In this document: positions 6,380 through 12,196 of the stretch, one piece after another | How positions within the stretch are numbered: the stretch's first letter is position 1 | Layout of the letters: every line of letters starts with the position of its first letter | From: RGIG6353 sp964558655 | GTDB lineage: Bacteria > Bacillota > Clostridia > Oscillospirales > SIG627 | Length of the DNA stretch: 12,196 nucleotides | Reading direction: 5' to 3' | NCBI GenBank assembly: GCA_964558655.1 | Contig: CAZLEX010000037.1 | Coordinates: forward strand, 1-12,196 | Program-made: the position numbers and the translations under genes | Notes under the pieces: model-generated | Seen by the model: the letters and a program-made list of their open reading frames with translations, nothing else | What the model was told of the DNA's origin: nothing | The model's database searches: none

Positions 6380-8139
6380 AAGATAACAGCACATTGAAAA
6401 AAGTATTAAAATACATTTTCAGACATCGTATATCACTGATATTTTTAATAATTTTTTCTCTTATTTCGGCAATTGCAAATCTGTTTATTCCGATATTCGT
6501 CGGAAACGCTATCGATGCCGTTATATTGGAAGATAACGCACTTAGGGAAATAAGCAGATATCTTTTATACATTCTTCTGATGGCCGTTTCCGTAAGCGTG
6601 TCTTTATGGATAACGGGTGTTATAGGAAACCGCATAACATTTTTTGTAGTGCGTGATATTCGCCGCGACGCTTTTATGAAATTGCACAGGCTTCCGATGT
6701 CTTATCTCGATTCACACCGTCAGGGAGATATTGTAAGTAAAATAATTTCAGATGCCGAGCAGTTTGCCGACGGACTTCTTATGAGTTTCACTCAACTGTT
6801 TGTCGGAATTACAACTATTGTCGGAACGCTGATCTTTATGCTTTCGTTAAATCCGAAAATTACGCTTGCAGTCGTTGTTTTAACGCCTTTTTCGCTTGTT
6901 TTGACTTCGTTTATTACAAAGCATACTTATTCTATGTTTAAATTTCAGTCTGAGGCAAGAGAAAATGTCACCTCTTGCATAGATGAATTTGTCGTTAATC
7001 AAAAAAATGTTCAGGCATTTAATTATCAGGATACTGCAACAGCAAAATTTGATGAGGTAAATGAAAATTTAAGAAAAACATCGGTAAAAGCGATTTTCTT
7101 TTCTTCGCTCGTCAATCCCTCGACAAGACTCATAAACAATATTGTATACGCACTTGTCGCACTTATGGGTGCACTCTATGTTGTGAAGGATCCGACTCTG
7201 ATGAGCGTCGGAACACTTACTTGTTTTTTAAGTTATGCGGGGCATTATGCAAAACCCTTTAATGAAATATCGGGAGTTTTCAGTGAATTGCAAAATTCTT
7301 TGGTATGTGCGTGCAGACTTTTTGAATTAATCGAAGAAAAAGAAAGAACCGATGACGGAGATAAAGAGCTTTCGGACACATCGGGCAATGTATCATTCGA
7401 CAGTGTTTCTTTCTCTTACGATAAAAGCAAAAAACTTATTGAAAATTTAGACCTCTCCGTAAAACCCGGAATGAGAGTTGCAATAGTCGGCCCCACCGGA
7501 TGCGGTAAAACGACGCTCATAAATTTAATAATGCGTTTTTACGAAATTGATGCGGGAACGATTTCCATTGACGGAATTGATATTTCTCAGCTTACAAAAA
7601 TAAGCCTGAGGTCAAATATAGGAATGGTATTGCAGGATACATGGATTAAAAACGGTACCGTGCGTGAAAATATTGCTCTCGGCCGCCCCGATGCCGACGA
7701 AGAAGAAATAATAGCGGCGGCAAAAGCGTCGCATGCACACAGCTTTATAAAAAGACTTCCAAACGGATACGATACGGTTATTTCAAATGAAACCGGAGAA
7801 CTTTCTCAGGGACAAAGGCAGTTGTTGTGTATCAGCCGTGTCATGCTTTTAAAACCAGATATATTGATTTTGGACGAGGCGACTTCTTCGATTGATACAC
7901 GAACAGAGATGAAAATACAAGACGCATTTTCAAAACTTATGAAAGATAAAACGAGTTTTATCGTTGCACATAGGCTTTCTACAATAAAGGAAGCTGATTT
8001 GATTTTGGTAATGCGTGACGGCGTTGTCATTGAAAGGGGAACTCATTCGCAGCTTCTTTCACAAAACGGTTTTTACGCACTTTTGTACAATAGCCAAATG
8101 CCTTATGTACGGAGGGATAATCAATCAAATGGAAAATAA
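6376..8139 (+). CDS. ABC exporter half-transporter with catalytic ATP site (heterodimer subunit 2)
   Basis: This is the partner half-transporter, 587 residues, with six membrane helices in about residues 1-310 and a C-terminal ATPase domain. Walker A is GPTGCGKT (372-379, K378), and the Q-loop lies in VLQDTWIKNGTVREN. The signature is LSQGQ (476-480), not LSGGQ. Walker B has D500 followed by the catalytic E501 (ILDEATSSID), and the H-loop is intact (IVAHRLS, H532). The altered signature pairs with the degenerate Walker B and H-loop of subunit 1, while the intact residues here pair with the canonical SGGQ of subunit 1. This is the arrangement known for asymmetric heterodimeric exporters. The start ATG overlaps the preceding stop by 4 bases and follows a very strong AAAGGAGGAG site (6361-6370), giving translational coupling and near-equal expression. 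The gene end overlaps the TipAS-like gene by 11 bases. Confidence 0.93.
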   Translation: MKDNSTLKKVLKYIFRHRISLIFLIIFSLISAIANLFIPIFVGNAIDAVILEDNALREISRYLLYILLMAVSVSVSLWITGVIGNRITFFVVRDIRRDAFMKLHRLPMSYLDSHRQGDIVSKIISDAEQFADGLLMSFTQLFVGITTIVGTLIFMLSLNPKITLAVVVLTPFSLVLTSFITKHTYSMFKFQSEARENVTSCIDEFVVNQKNVQAFNYQDTATAKFDEVNENLRKTSVKAIFFSSLVNPSTRLINNIVYALVALMGALYVVKDPTLMSVGTLTCFLSYAGHYAKPFNEISGVFSELQNSLVCACRLFELIEEKERTDDGDKELSDTSGNVSFDSVSFSYDKSKKLIENLDLSVKPGMRVAIVGPTGCGKTTLINLIMRFYEIDAGTISIDGIDISQLTKISLRSNIGMVLQDTWIKNGTVRENIALGRPDADEEEIIAAAKASHAHSFIKRLPNGYDTVISNETGELSQGQRQLLCISRVMLLKPDILILDEATSSIDTRTEMKIQDAFSKLMKDKTSFIVAHRLSTIKEADLILVMRDGVVIERGTHSQLLSQNGFYALLYNSQMPYVRRDNQSNGK

Positions 8140-8422
8140 ATTCGACAACGAACTGTGTGAAATTGTTACGGCGTTTTATGAAAAATCCAAAAAATCCGAT
8201 GTTATCGACGATGAGGTTTTGTGTCTCGTTGCACGATGGCAAAAATATCTTTCGCGGGAACATTACGAATGTACGGACGAAATGCTTGAATGTCTCGGAA
8301 AAATGTATCCGTCCGATGAATTCAGCGAAAAGATAGATGTTTTCGGAGAAGGGACCGCAAATTTTATGAGCCGTGCGATTCTCGAATACTGTAAATTGAA
8401 AAAGACTCTTCAAGACGGTTGA
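8129..8422 (+). CDS. Stand-alone TipAS-type antibiotic-recognition domain protein
   Basis: This 97-residue protein matches the TipAS ligand-binding domain, normally the C-terminal half of MerR-family regulators (TipAL, AlbA) that capture thiopeptides, albicidin or similar drugs. The matching part runs from about residue 31 to 88: WQKYLSREHYECTDEMLECLGKMY, then SDEF, then FGEGTANFMSRAI. Key positions include W37, Y40, Y46, C48, M59, Y60, G73 and F79. There is no MerR helix-turn-helix, and the N-terminal part of the usual domain is short, so it cannot act as a classic regulator and more likely binds its ligand directly. The start ATG 8129 lies inside the end of the ABC gene (11-base overlap), with GGAGG at 8111-8115, 13 bases upstream, which is a long spacing. 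A longer in-frame ATG at 8015 would run through coding sequence of the exporter and is not credible. Its place in the operon suggests drug binding coupled to export. The family match comes from recall of the motif pattern, not from a search. Confidence 0.78.
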   Translation: MENKFDNELCEIVTAFYEKSKKSDVIDDEVLCLVARWQKYLSREHYECTDEMLECLGKMYPSDEFSEKIDVFGEGTANFMSRAILEYCKLKKTLQDG

Positions 8423-8429
8423 AGAGTCT
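8403..8429 (-). terminator. Intrinsic terminator for the biotin ligase gene, overlapping the TipAS-like gene end
   Basis: An exact 11-bp stem (8403-8413 AGACTCTTCAA, 8419-8429 TTGAAGAGTCT) has a 5-base loop. On the minus strand it is followed by a T-run (TTTTTCAATTT), typical of a terminator 8 bases after the birA stop. On the plus strand no T-run follows (GTTCGGATT), so it should not stop the ABC-TipAS transcript well. The stem contains the last codons and stop of the convergent TipAS-like gene. Confidence 0.75.
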
Positions 8430-8436
8430 GTTCGGA

Positions 8437-9201
8437 TTATGTAATCTTTATACTTACATCTGACGATATAAGCGTTTCGATGCTTTTGTCACTGTGTTCA
8501 ACAGTCAGTCCGCAGTTTTCGCTTATACCTACAACTTTTACCGTTTCGCCGGAGGGGAGAGTTACATATTTTCCCGTCAAGAACGACAGACGGCGATACT
8601 CCTCTATAAAATCCTTTTTCGGCAATTTTTGATATTCGCAGATTACGGAAGATATGATTTTAGCAATAAGTACCTCTTTTTTAACGAAATTCCCGTCTTC
8701 AAAAAGAGCACCTGCGATATTGCTTATATCTTTCGGGAAATCGTTTTTAGGCTTTGTTATGTTCACGCCTATTCCTATTACAATCCAATCCGTAATGCCG
8801 TGACTGTCAAACGATGATTCTGTGAGTATGCCACACACTTTTCGGCCTTTGTAAAATATATCGTTAACCCATTTTATCTTTATATCAAGCCCGTATTCAA
8901 TAAGTGCTTTCGCAATACTTACAGCGACAAGAGGTGTTATATAGAATACACCATCGCCGTTAAGTTTCGGTCTTAGTATTAAACTCATGTAAATACCGTT
9001 GTCTTCGGAGGAAAAAAAGCTTCTACCCATACGGCCTCTTCCTGCAGTTTGTCTTTCGGCTATTACAAGAGAAAATTCAGATTCACCTTTTTTTGCCATT
9101 TCTTTTGCTGTGCTGTTTGTTGATTTGAGTATATCGAATATATAAGGGGTAACATGGGTGCCGAGACGGTTCAGTTCTTTTTGTAAAAGCGTTTTGTCCA
9201 T
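8437..9201 (-). CDS. birA: Biotin--protein ligase, catalytic only (no DNA-binding domain)
   Basis: This enzyme activates biotin with ATP to biotinyl-AMP and attaches it to the lysine of carrier domains such as those of acetyl-CoA carboxylase or the biotin-dependent decarboxylase. The 254-residue protein carries the biotinyl-AMP loop GRGRMGR (54-60), KWVND (110-114), KVCGIL (121-126) and GIGVN (143-147). A small C-terminal SH3-like domain follows from about residue 208 (GKYVTLPSGETVKVVGI). Bacterial BirA of about 320 residues has an N-terminal winged helix that represses biotin genes. It is absent here: the catalytic domain begins within the first 20 residues, so the protein is a monofunctional (class I) ligase. 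The start ATG 9201 has GGAG 6 bases upstream (9211-9208). The gene diverges from the small Cys protein gene across only 35 bases, and no clear promoter was found there. Confidence 0.94.
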   Translation of the reverse strand: MDKTLLQKELNRLGTHVTPYIFDILKSTNSTAKEMAKKGESEFSLVIAERQTAGRGRMGRSFFSSEDNGIYMSLILRPKLNGDGVFYITPLVAVSIAKALIEYGLDIKIKWVNDIFYKGRKVCGILTESSFDSHGITDWIVIGIGVNITKPKNDFPKDISNIAGALFEDGNFVKKEVLIAKIISSVICEYQKLPKKDFIEEYRRLSFLTGKYVTLPSGETVKVVGISENCGLTVEHSDKSIETLISSDVSIKIT

Positions 9202-9236
9202 AAAAATCTCCGTTTTTGTTATGAAAGGGTTTTGTT

Positions 9237-9434
9237 GTGAAAAAGAATAATAAAAAAATTATTTCAAATTGCGATACTTGCTTAAATTATGTATGGGACG
9301 ATGAAGCGGGAGAAAATGTGTGCATGGCACAGCTTGACGAGGACGAGTATGTAAGATTTTTGCAGTCCGCATATGCCGATTGTCCCTTTTATCAGCTTTA
9401 TGACGAATATAAAATCGTCAGACGGCAGAATTAA
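9237..9434 (+). CDS. Small four-cysteine protein, DUF6472-like
   Basis: This is a 65-residue protein of unknown function that resembles the DUF6472 family of Clostridia. It has four cysteines, C12-x2-C15, C29 and C49, in the pattern CDTCLNY, ENVCMAQ, YADCPFY, with acidic stretches between (WDDEAGE, LDEDEY) and a basic end (KIVRRQN). The spacing suggests a metal or Fe-S site, which is inference. The start is GTG 9237 with AAAGGG 7 bases upstream (9224-9229). It diverges from birA by 35 bases and runs into the NUDIX gene tail to tail: the two stop codons share the tetranucleotide TTAA at 9431-9434, and no terminator hairpin separates them. Confidence 0.82.
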   Translation: MKKNNKKIISNCDTCLNYVWDDEAGENVCMAQLDEDEYVRFLQSAYADCPFYQLYDEYKIVRRQN

Positions 9435-9904
9435 TTGTTTTTTATAACTTCGTTATTAAGTACGGCTTTGACGAGCTTGTCTCCGATGTACTCCAACTTT
9501 AAAGAAAAGAAAGGCGTATTTGTATCGAGCAGTTTCAAAAAGATGAAATCGCCCTCCCAAAGAGGAAGCGAGTACATCTTTTCTTTTTTTACCCATTCGA
9601 GTACTCCTTCGTCGCAGTCGGTTAGCGTACCGTGAAAAGAGTCCGATTTGAATAGGTGCATATATTCAGTTTCGTATTTGTCCGAAACAAATGTAACAAT
9701 TCCTCTGTATTCGGTGGAATTTAAAGAAAGTCCTGTTTCTTCCGTAACTTCTCTTAATACACATTCTTCGGGTGATTCTTTATCTTTGAATTTTCCGCCT
9801 ATCCCAATCCATTTGTCACGGTTCGGATCGTTTTCTTTTTTTGTTCGGTGAAGCATAAGATAAGACGAATCTTTTTCTATGTAGCATAAGGTAGAGTTTA
9901 TCAT
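9431..9904 (-). CDS. NUDIX hydrolase, MutT / 8-oxo-dGTP diphosphatase type
   Basis: This 157-residue NUDIX hydrolase probably cleans oxidised nucleoside triphosphates such as 8-oxo-dGTP from the pool, yielding the monophosphate and pyrophosphate. The Nudix box is complete: G37, E43, R51, E52, E55, E56, G58, L59 (GKFKDKESPEECVLREVTEETGL reads across residues 37-59). The N-terminus (STLCYIEKDSSYLMLHRTKK) and KWIGIGGKF are typical of clostridial MutT-like proteins. Substrate choice within NUDIX enzymes is hard to predict, so 8-oxo-dGTP is inference. The ATG at 9904 has AAAGGA 6 bases upstream. It diverges from dinB across 84 bases that hold the dinB promoter and an inverted repeat, so both could answer to one regulator. 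A promoter for this gene itself is not obvious. Confidence 0.88.
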   Translation of the reverse strand: MINSTLCYIEKDSSYLMLHRTKKENDPNRDKWIGIGGKFKDKESPEECVLREVTEETGLSLNSTEYRGIVTFVSDKYETEYMHLFKSDSFHGTLTDCDEGVLEWVKKEKMYSLPLWEGDFIFLKLLDTNTPFFSLKLEYIGDKLVKAVLNNEVIKNN

Positions 9905-9922
9905 AAAATTTCCTTTACTAAA

Positions 9923-9953
9923 ATTCGTAATTCATGTTGACAAAATTACGAAT
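9923..9953. promoter_or_regulatory. Operator-like inverted repeat spanning the dinB -35 box
   Basis: The arm ATTCGTAATT (9923-9932) and its exact complement AATTACGAAT (9944-9953) are separated by 11 bases that contain the -35 hexamer TTGACA. Arm centres are 21 bases apart, two helical turns, as expected for a dimeric DNA-binding protein. It differs from the Bacillus-type LexA box (CGAAC-N4-GTTCG), though each arm holds a TTCG/CGAA core. A bound protein would block RNA polymerase at dinB and could also affect the divergent NUDIX gene. Confidence 0.6.
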
Positions 9954-9965
9954 ATAAGTTATAAT
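9937..9965 (+). promoter_or_regulatory. Sigma-A promoter of dinB
   Basis: Consensus hexamers TTGACA (9937-9942) and TATAAT (9960-9965) are separated by an ideal 17-base spacer. The expected transcript start is near 9972, close before the AGGAGG ribosome site (9975-9980), so the leader is very short. With both hexamers perfect, low basal expression would need a repressor, consistent with the surrounding inverted repeat. Confidence 0.85.
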
Positions 9966-9988
9966 TTCTTTGATAGGAGGGATTGAAT

Positions 9989-11242
9989 ATGTATGAAGAT
10001 TTTTGCGATGAATATTACTTAAACCGAAAAATAACATCAAGCAGAACGATTATCCATTCGGATTTGAATAATTTTTTTGCATCGGTGGAAATGCTTTTTC
10101 ATCCGTCTTTGAAAGATGTTCCGATGGCGGTGTGCGGAGATAAAAAGGAGCGGCAGGGAATCGTCCTCGCAAAGAACGAATTGGCGAAAAAATTCGGAAT
10201 AAAAACAGGAGAGAGCGTAATAAGTGCCGAAAGGAAATGTGCACAGCTTGTTACTTGTCCCCCGAGATATTCGGAATACATAAGTTATTCAAAAGCCGTT
10301 AAGGAAATATATTTTCGTTATACGCCGTATGTGGAATCTTTCGGAATAGATGAAGCCTGGCTTGATGTTTCTTCGCTTTCTTCCCGCAAAAGCGGACCTC
10401 TGTTTGAAAATGCCAAAAGCATTGCCGAAGAAATAATGAAAACTGTTTTTGAAGAAATCGGTCTTAAGGTGTCTGTGGGAGTTAGCTTTAACAAAGTGTT
10501 TTCCAAACTCGCTTCGGATATGAAAGGCAGAGATACCGCCGTGATTATTTCTCCGGACAATTATAAAAAAACGGTGTGGAGTCTTCCGGTCGGCGACCTT
10601 TTATATGTCGGAAAAAACACCGAAAAATTATTGAAAGAGAACCGACTGTTTACACTTTTCGATGTCGCCTGTCGCAAGAGAAGTTATATGAAGAAAGTGT
10701 TTGGTAAGAACGGAGAAAAAATCTGGGATTTTGCAAACGGATTTGATTTTTCCGAAGTCGGAGAAAGTTATGAAAAAAAAGAAAGTGATTCCGTTTCAAA
10801 AAGTCGTACTTTACCTTATGATATAACTTCGGTGGACGATGCAGAAAAAATTTTATACTGTTTGTGTATGGATGTTACAAAACGCATAAAAAAGAAGGGC
10901 GTTTTGTGTAATACAGTAAAAATATCGTTAAAAAGCAATGATTTTTCCGAAATTTCTTCTCAGTTAAAAAGGAAAATTCCCACCGACAATATTGATGATA
11001 TATTTTCAGATACCTTAAAACTTATTCGGAAACAAAATAATTTTGTAAAGCCGATAAGAAGCGTCGGTATATCCCTTGAAAAACTTCAAAGCCGGGAATA
11101 TGAGCAAATCGGAATTTTTGAAAGCGGGGAAAAGGAGGTAAAAAAATCACTTGACGGTACCGTATGTACACTTAAGTCAAAATACGGAGAAGAAGTTCTT
11201 TTTTCGGCACAAAAGCTTGTAAAGGATTTTGCCGTTTTGTGA
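9989..11242 (+). CDS. dinB: Y-family DNA polymerase IV (DinB)
   Basis: This is a translesion DNA polymerase that copies past damaged bases with low fidelity. The 417-residue protein starts at ATG 9989, 8 bases after AGGAGG (9975-9980); a TTG six bases earlier is too close to that site. Palm motifs are IIHSDLNNFFASVE (metal ligand D25; steric-gate aromatic F30) and SFGIDEAWLDVS (D121, E122). The nucleotide-binding stretch VSVGVSFNKVFSKLASDMKG (161-180) matches family positions. The thumb region follows (about 190-260). The little-finger domain (about 265-370) includes SVSKSRTLPYDI. QIGIF at 373-377, near the end, resembles the beta-clamp binding motif (QLxLF), so recruitment by the sliding clamp is likely. 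The length is at the upper end for DinB, as usual in Clostridia. It has its own consensus promoter and a terminator at 11259-11292. Confidence 0.94.
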   Translation: MYEDFCDEYYLNRKITSSRTIIHSDLNNFFASVEMLFHPSLKDVPMAVCGDKKERQGIVLAKNELAKKFGIKTGESVISAERKCAQLVTCPPRYSEYISYSKAVKEIYFRYTPYVESFGIDEAWLDVSSLSSRKSGPLFENAKSIAEEIMKTVFEEIGLKVSVGVSFNKVFSKLASDMKGRDTAVIISPDNYKKTVWSLPVGDLLYVGKNTEKLLKENRLFTLFDVACRKRSYMKKVFGKNGEKIWDFANGFDFSEVGESYEKKESDSVSKSRTLPYDITSVDDAEKILYCLCMDVTKRIKKKGVLCNTVKISLKSNDFSEISSQLKRKIPTDNIDDIFSDTLKLIRKQNNFVKPIRSVGISLEKLQSREYEQIGIFESGEKEVKKSLDGTVCTLKSKYGEEVLFSAQKLVKDFAVL

Positions 11243-11258
11243 AAATAAGGTACAGTAT

Positions 11259-11292
11259 AAAAATACAGCCTCATTTGCGAGGCTGTATTTTT
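11259..11292. terminator. Bidirectional intrinsic terminator between dinB and the solute-binding protein gene
   Basis: An exact 14-bp stem (11259-11272 AAAAATACAGCCTC; 11279-11292 GAGGCTGTATTTTT) closes on the 6-base loop ATTTGC. The A-run and T-run at the stem ends give a T-tract on either strand, and a further T6 follows on the plus strand (11297-11302). It lies 17 bases after the dinB stop and 8 bases after the convergent gene's stop. Confidence 0.9.
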
Positions 11293-11300
11293 CGTGTTTT

Positions 11301-12196
11301 TTAAAGTCTGTCGAATGCCTTGATAACCTGTTTGTATTGATATTTCGCACCCGTTTTATGTGCCGCATAGTAAGACGCAAAGTTTGAGTTGCCGGCGGTC
11401 ATAAGTCTTTCAAGCATGAAAGCAAACCCTTGCCAGTTGTCGTAAACCGTACCGAAGTCGAATTGAGTGCCGTCGATTATATAGTCGACCATTACTTTCG
11501 ACTGGTCATCACGCAGATAACGGGTTTTGAGTGCAACTTCGTAAAATGTGGGAGCAACGAGTTTCCAGGATTCAGCCGAAAGTGCCTCAACGATGATACC
11601 GACAAACTCAGTGTCTTTAACCGTTTTCGGTACGGCAAGTGCCGCATGCTGTCCGCCTACCATTGTCTTGTAACTTGTCTGACTTTCGTCCCACTTCGGA
11701 AGAGGAAGAATACCGTAGTCGAAATCTGCATTACGCATATCTTCGCTTGTGGCAGTATTAAGGGAAGCTTCCATAAATATGCATCGACTACTATAGAATA
11801 TATCAGCAGCCTTGCTTTTCTCATTTGAATTATCTACATCGAAATAAACGCCGGTTGTGTTGTAAAGAAAATCGTACACTTTATTTACGATTGACGGAGC
11901 TTTTTCCGTGCTAACGGAAACTTCCGGAACTCCGTCGGCATTTTTTGTACATATTGGGTTGTCGAACGCCCACATATACGAGTTGAGGATAGTGCCTTGA
12001 GCCTGTGAAAATCCGTAAAAATCGTCCTCATCGCGTTTGTTGTTACCGTTTTCGTCATTGTAAATATCTTTGACAAGAGAAATCAGTTTGTCGAAAGTCC
12101 ATTCTCCGTTTTCAACAAGTGCGTAAAGGTCACCCAATTCATAAGATGCGGCAAGGTCTTTGTTAAAGAAAATACAGTACGGCAAACAGACGGCGG
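11301..12196 (-). CDS. Extracellular solute-binding protein (sugar ABC importer type), C-terminal part
   Basis: This is the C-terminal part (about 298 residues) of a large solute-binding lipoprotein of the family 1 type, which delivers carbohydrates or similar solutes to an ABC importer. The frame stays open to the right edge (AVCLPYCIFFNKDL), so the 5' end with its signal peptide is outside and the TTG at 12185 is an internal Leu codon. Family-like stretches are PYCIFFNKDL, GEWTFDKLISLVKDIY, a Ca-site-like DENGNNKRDEDDFYGF, FDYGILPLPKWDESQ, ALAVPKTVKD and the EALSAESWKLVAPTFYE region. The spacing resembles clostridial binding proteins that carry 'EALxxESxxxVxPxYYE', where the final region ends near IIDGTQFDFG. 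The ligand cannot be told. Permease genes, if any, are not in this window; the gene ends here at a terminator, so it is the last of its transcript. Confidence 0.87.
   Translation of the reverse strand, partial: AVCLPYCIFFNKDLAASYELGDLYALVENGEWTFDKLISLVKDIYNDENGNNKRDEDDFYGFSQAQGTILNSYMWAFDNPICTKNADGVPEVSVSTEKAPSIVNKVYDFLYNTTGVYFDVDNSNEKSKAADIFYSSRCIFMEASLNTATSEDMRNADFDYGILPLPKWDESQTSYKTMVGGQHAALAVPKTVKDTEFVGIIVEALSAESWKLVAPTFYEVALKTRYLRDDQSKVMVDYIIDGTQFDFGTVYDNWQGFAFMLERLMTAGNSNFASYYAAHKTGAKYQYKQVIKAFDRL

Noticed and set aside
8015..8128. Longer in-frame start at 8015 for the TipAS-like gene, adding 38 residues.
   Set aside because: It lies wholly inside the conserved end of the ABC gene in another frame, has no ribosome site, and the added residues do not resemble the family.
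9194..9222. Promoter-like TTGTCC-17-TGTTAT ahead of the four-Cys protein gene.
   Set aside because: Both hexamers match only 4 of 6 bases and the start would fall on the ribosome site at 9224-9229.
9913..9943. Minus-strand TTGTCA with a TAGTAA 17 bases on as a promoter for the NUDIX gene.
   Set aside because: The -10 is poor and the transcript would start within the gene's ribosome site.
12183..12185. TTG at 12185 as the start of the solute-binding protein.
   Set aside because: The frame is open to the edge and PYCIFFNKD is an internal family motif, so the gene simply continues beyond the window.

Overview
This is AT-rich chromosomal sequence from a low-GC Gram-positive anaerobe, most likely a gut-type member of the Clostridia (Oscillospiraceae-like). 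Grounds: strong purine-rich Shine-Dalgarno sites, GTG starts, a membrane-bound biotin-dependent sodium pump, a lipoprotein signal peptide, a DUF6472-like small Cys protein and a clostridial-type solute-binding protein. The genus call is inference. I see no tRNA, rRNA, CRISPR array, insertion sequence or phage gene, and no gene-free stretch over 300 bases.

Layout. (1) Positions 1-2027, plus strand: the end of a sodium-translocating decarboxylase beta subunit, then the carboxyltransferase (alpha) subunit, closed by a perfect 16-bp-stem terminator that also serves the facing genes. (2) Positions 4539-2093, minus strand: a probable three-gene set made of a single-pass membrane protein of unknown function, an SGNH/GDSL-type lipoprotein and a DUF378 membrane protein. 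(3) Positions 4658-8422, plus strand: two half-transporters that form a heterodimeric ABC exporter, followed with overlap by a 97-residue stand-alone TipAS-type drug-binding domain. (4) Positions 8437-9201, minus strand: a biotin-protein ligase without the DNA-binding domain. (5) Positions 9237-9434, plus strand: a four-cysteine small protein, convergent with (6) a NUDIX hydrolase at 9904-9431 on the minus strand. (7) Positions 9989-11242, plus strand: a DinB-type Y-family DNA polymerase with an excellent sigma-A promoter lying inside a perfect inverted repeat. (8) Positions 12196-11301, minus strand: the C-terminal part of an extracellular solute-binding protein.

How the genes may work together. 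The decarboxylase needs biotin on a carrier protein that is not in this window, and the ligase in block 4 is the enzyme type that attaches it. The ABC pair shows the complementary degenerate motifs of heterodimeric exporters, and its coupling to a TipAS-like domain suggests a bind-and-export defence against a peptide-type or similar antibiotic. The NUDIX enzyme (nucleotide pool cleaning) and the DinB polymerase (lesion bypass) diverge from a region with a 10-bp-arm palindrome, so they could be co-regulated.

The most notable items are the ABC-TipAS operon and the palindromic operator candidate at dinB. The membrane protein/SGNH lipoprotein/DUF378 set is the least understood block.
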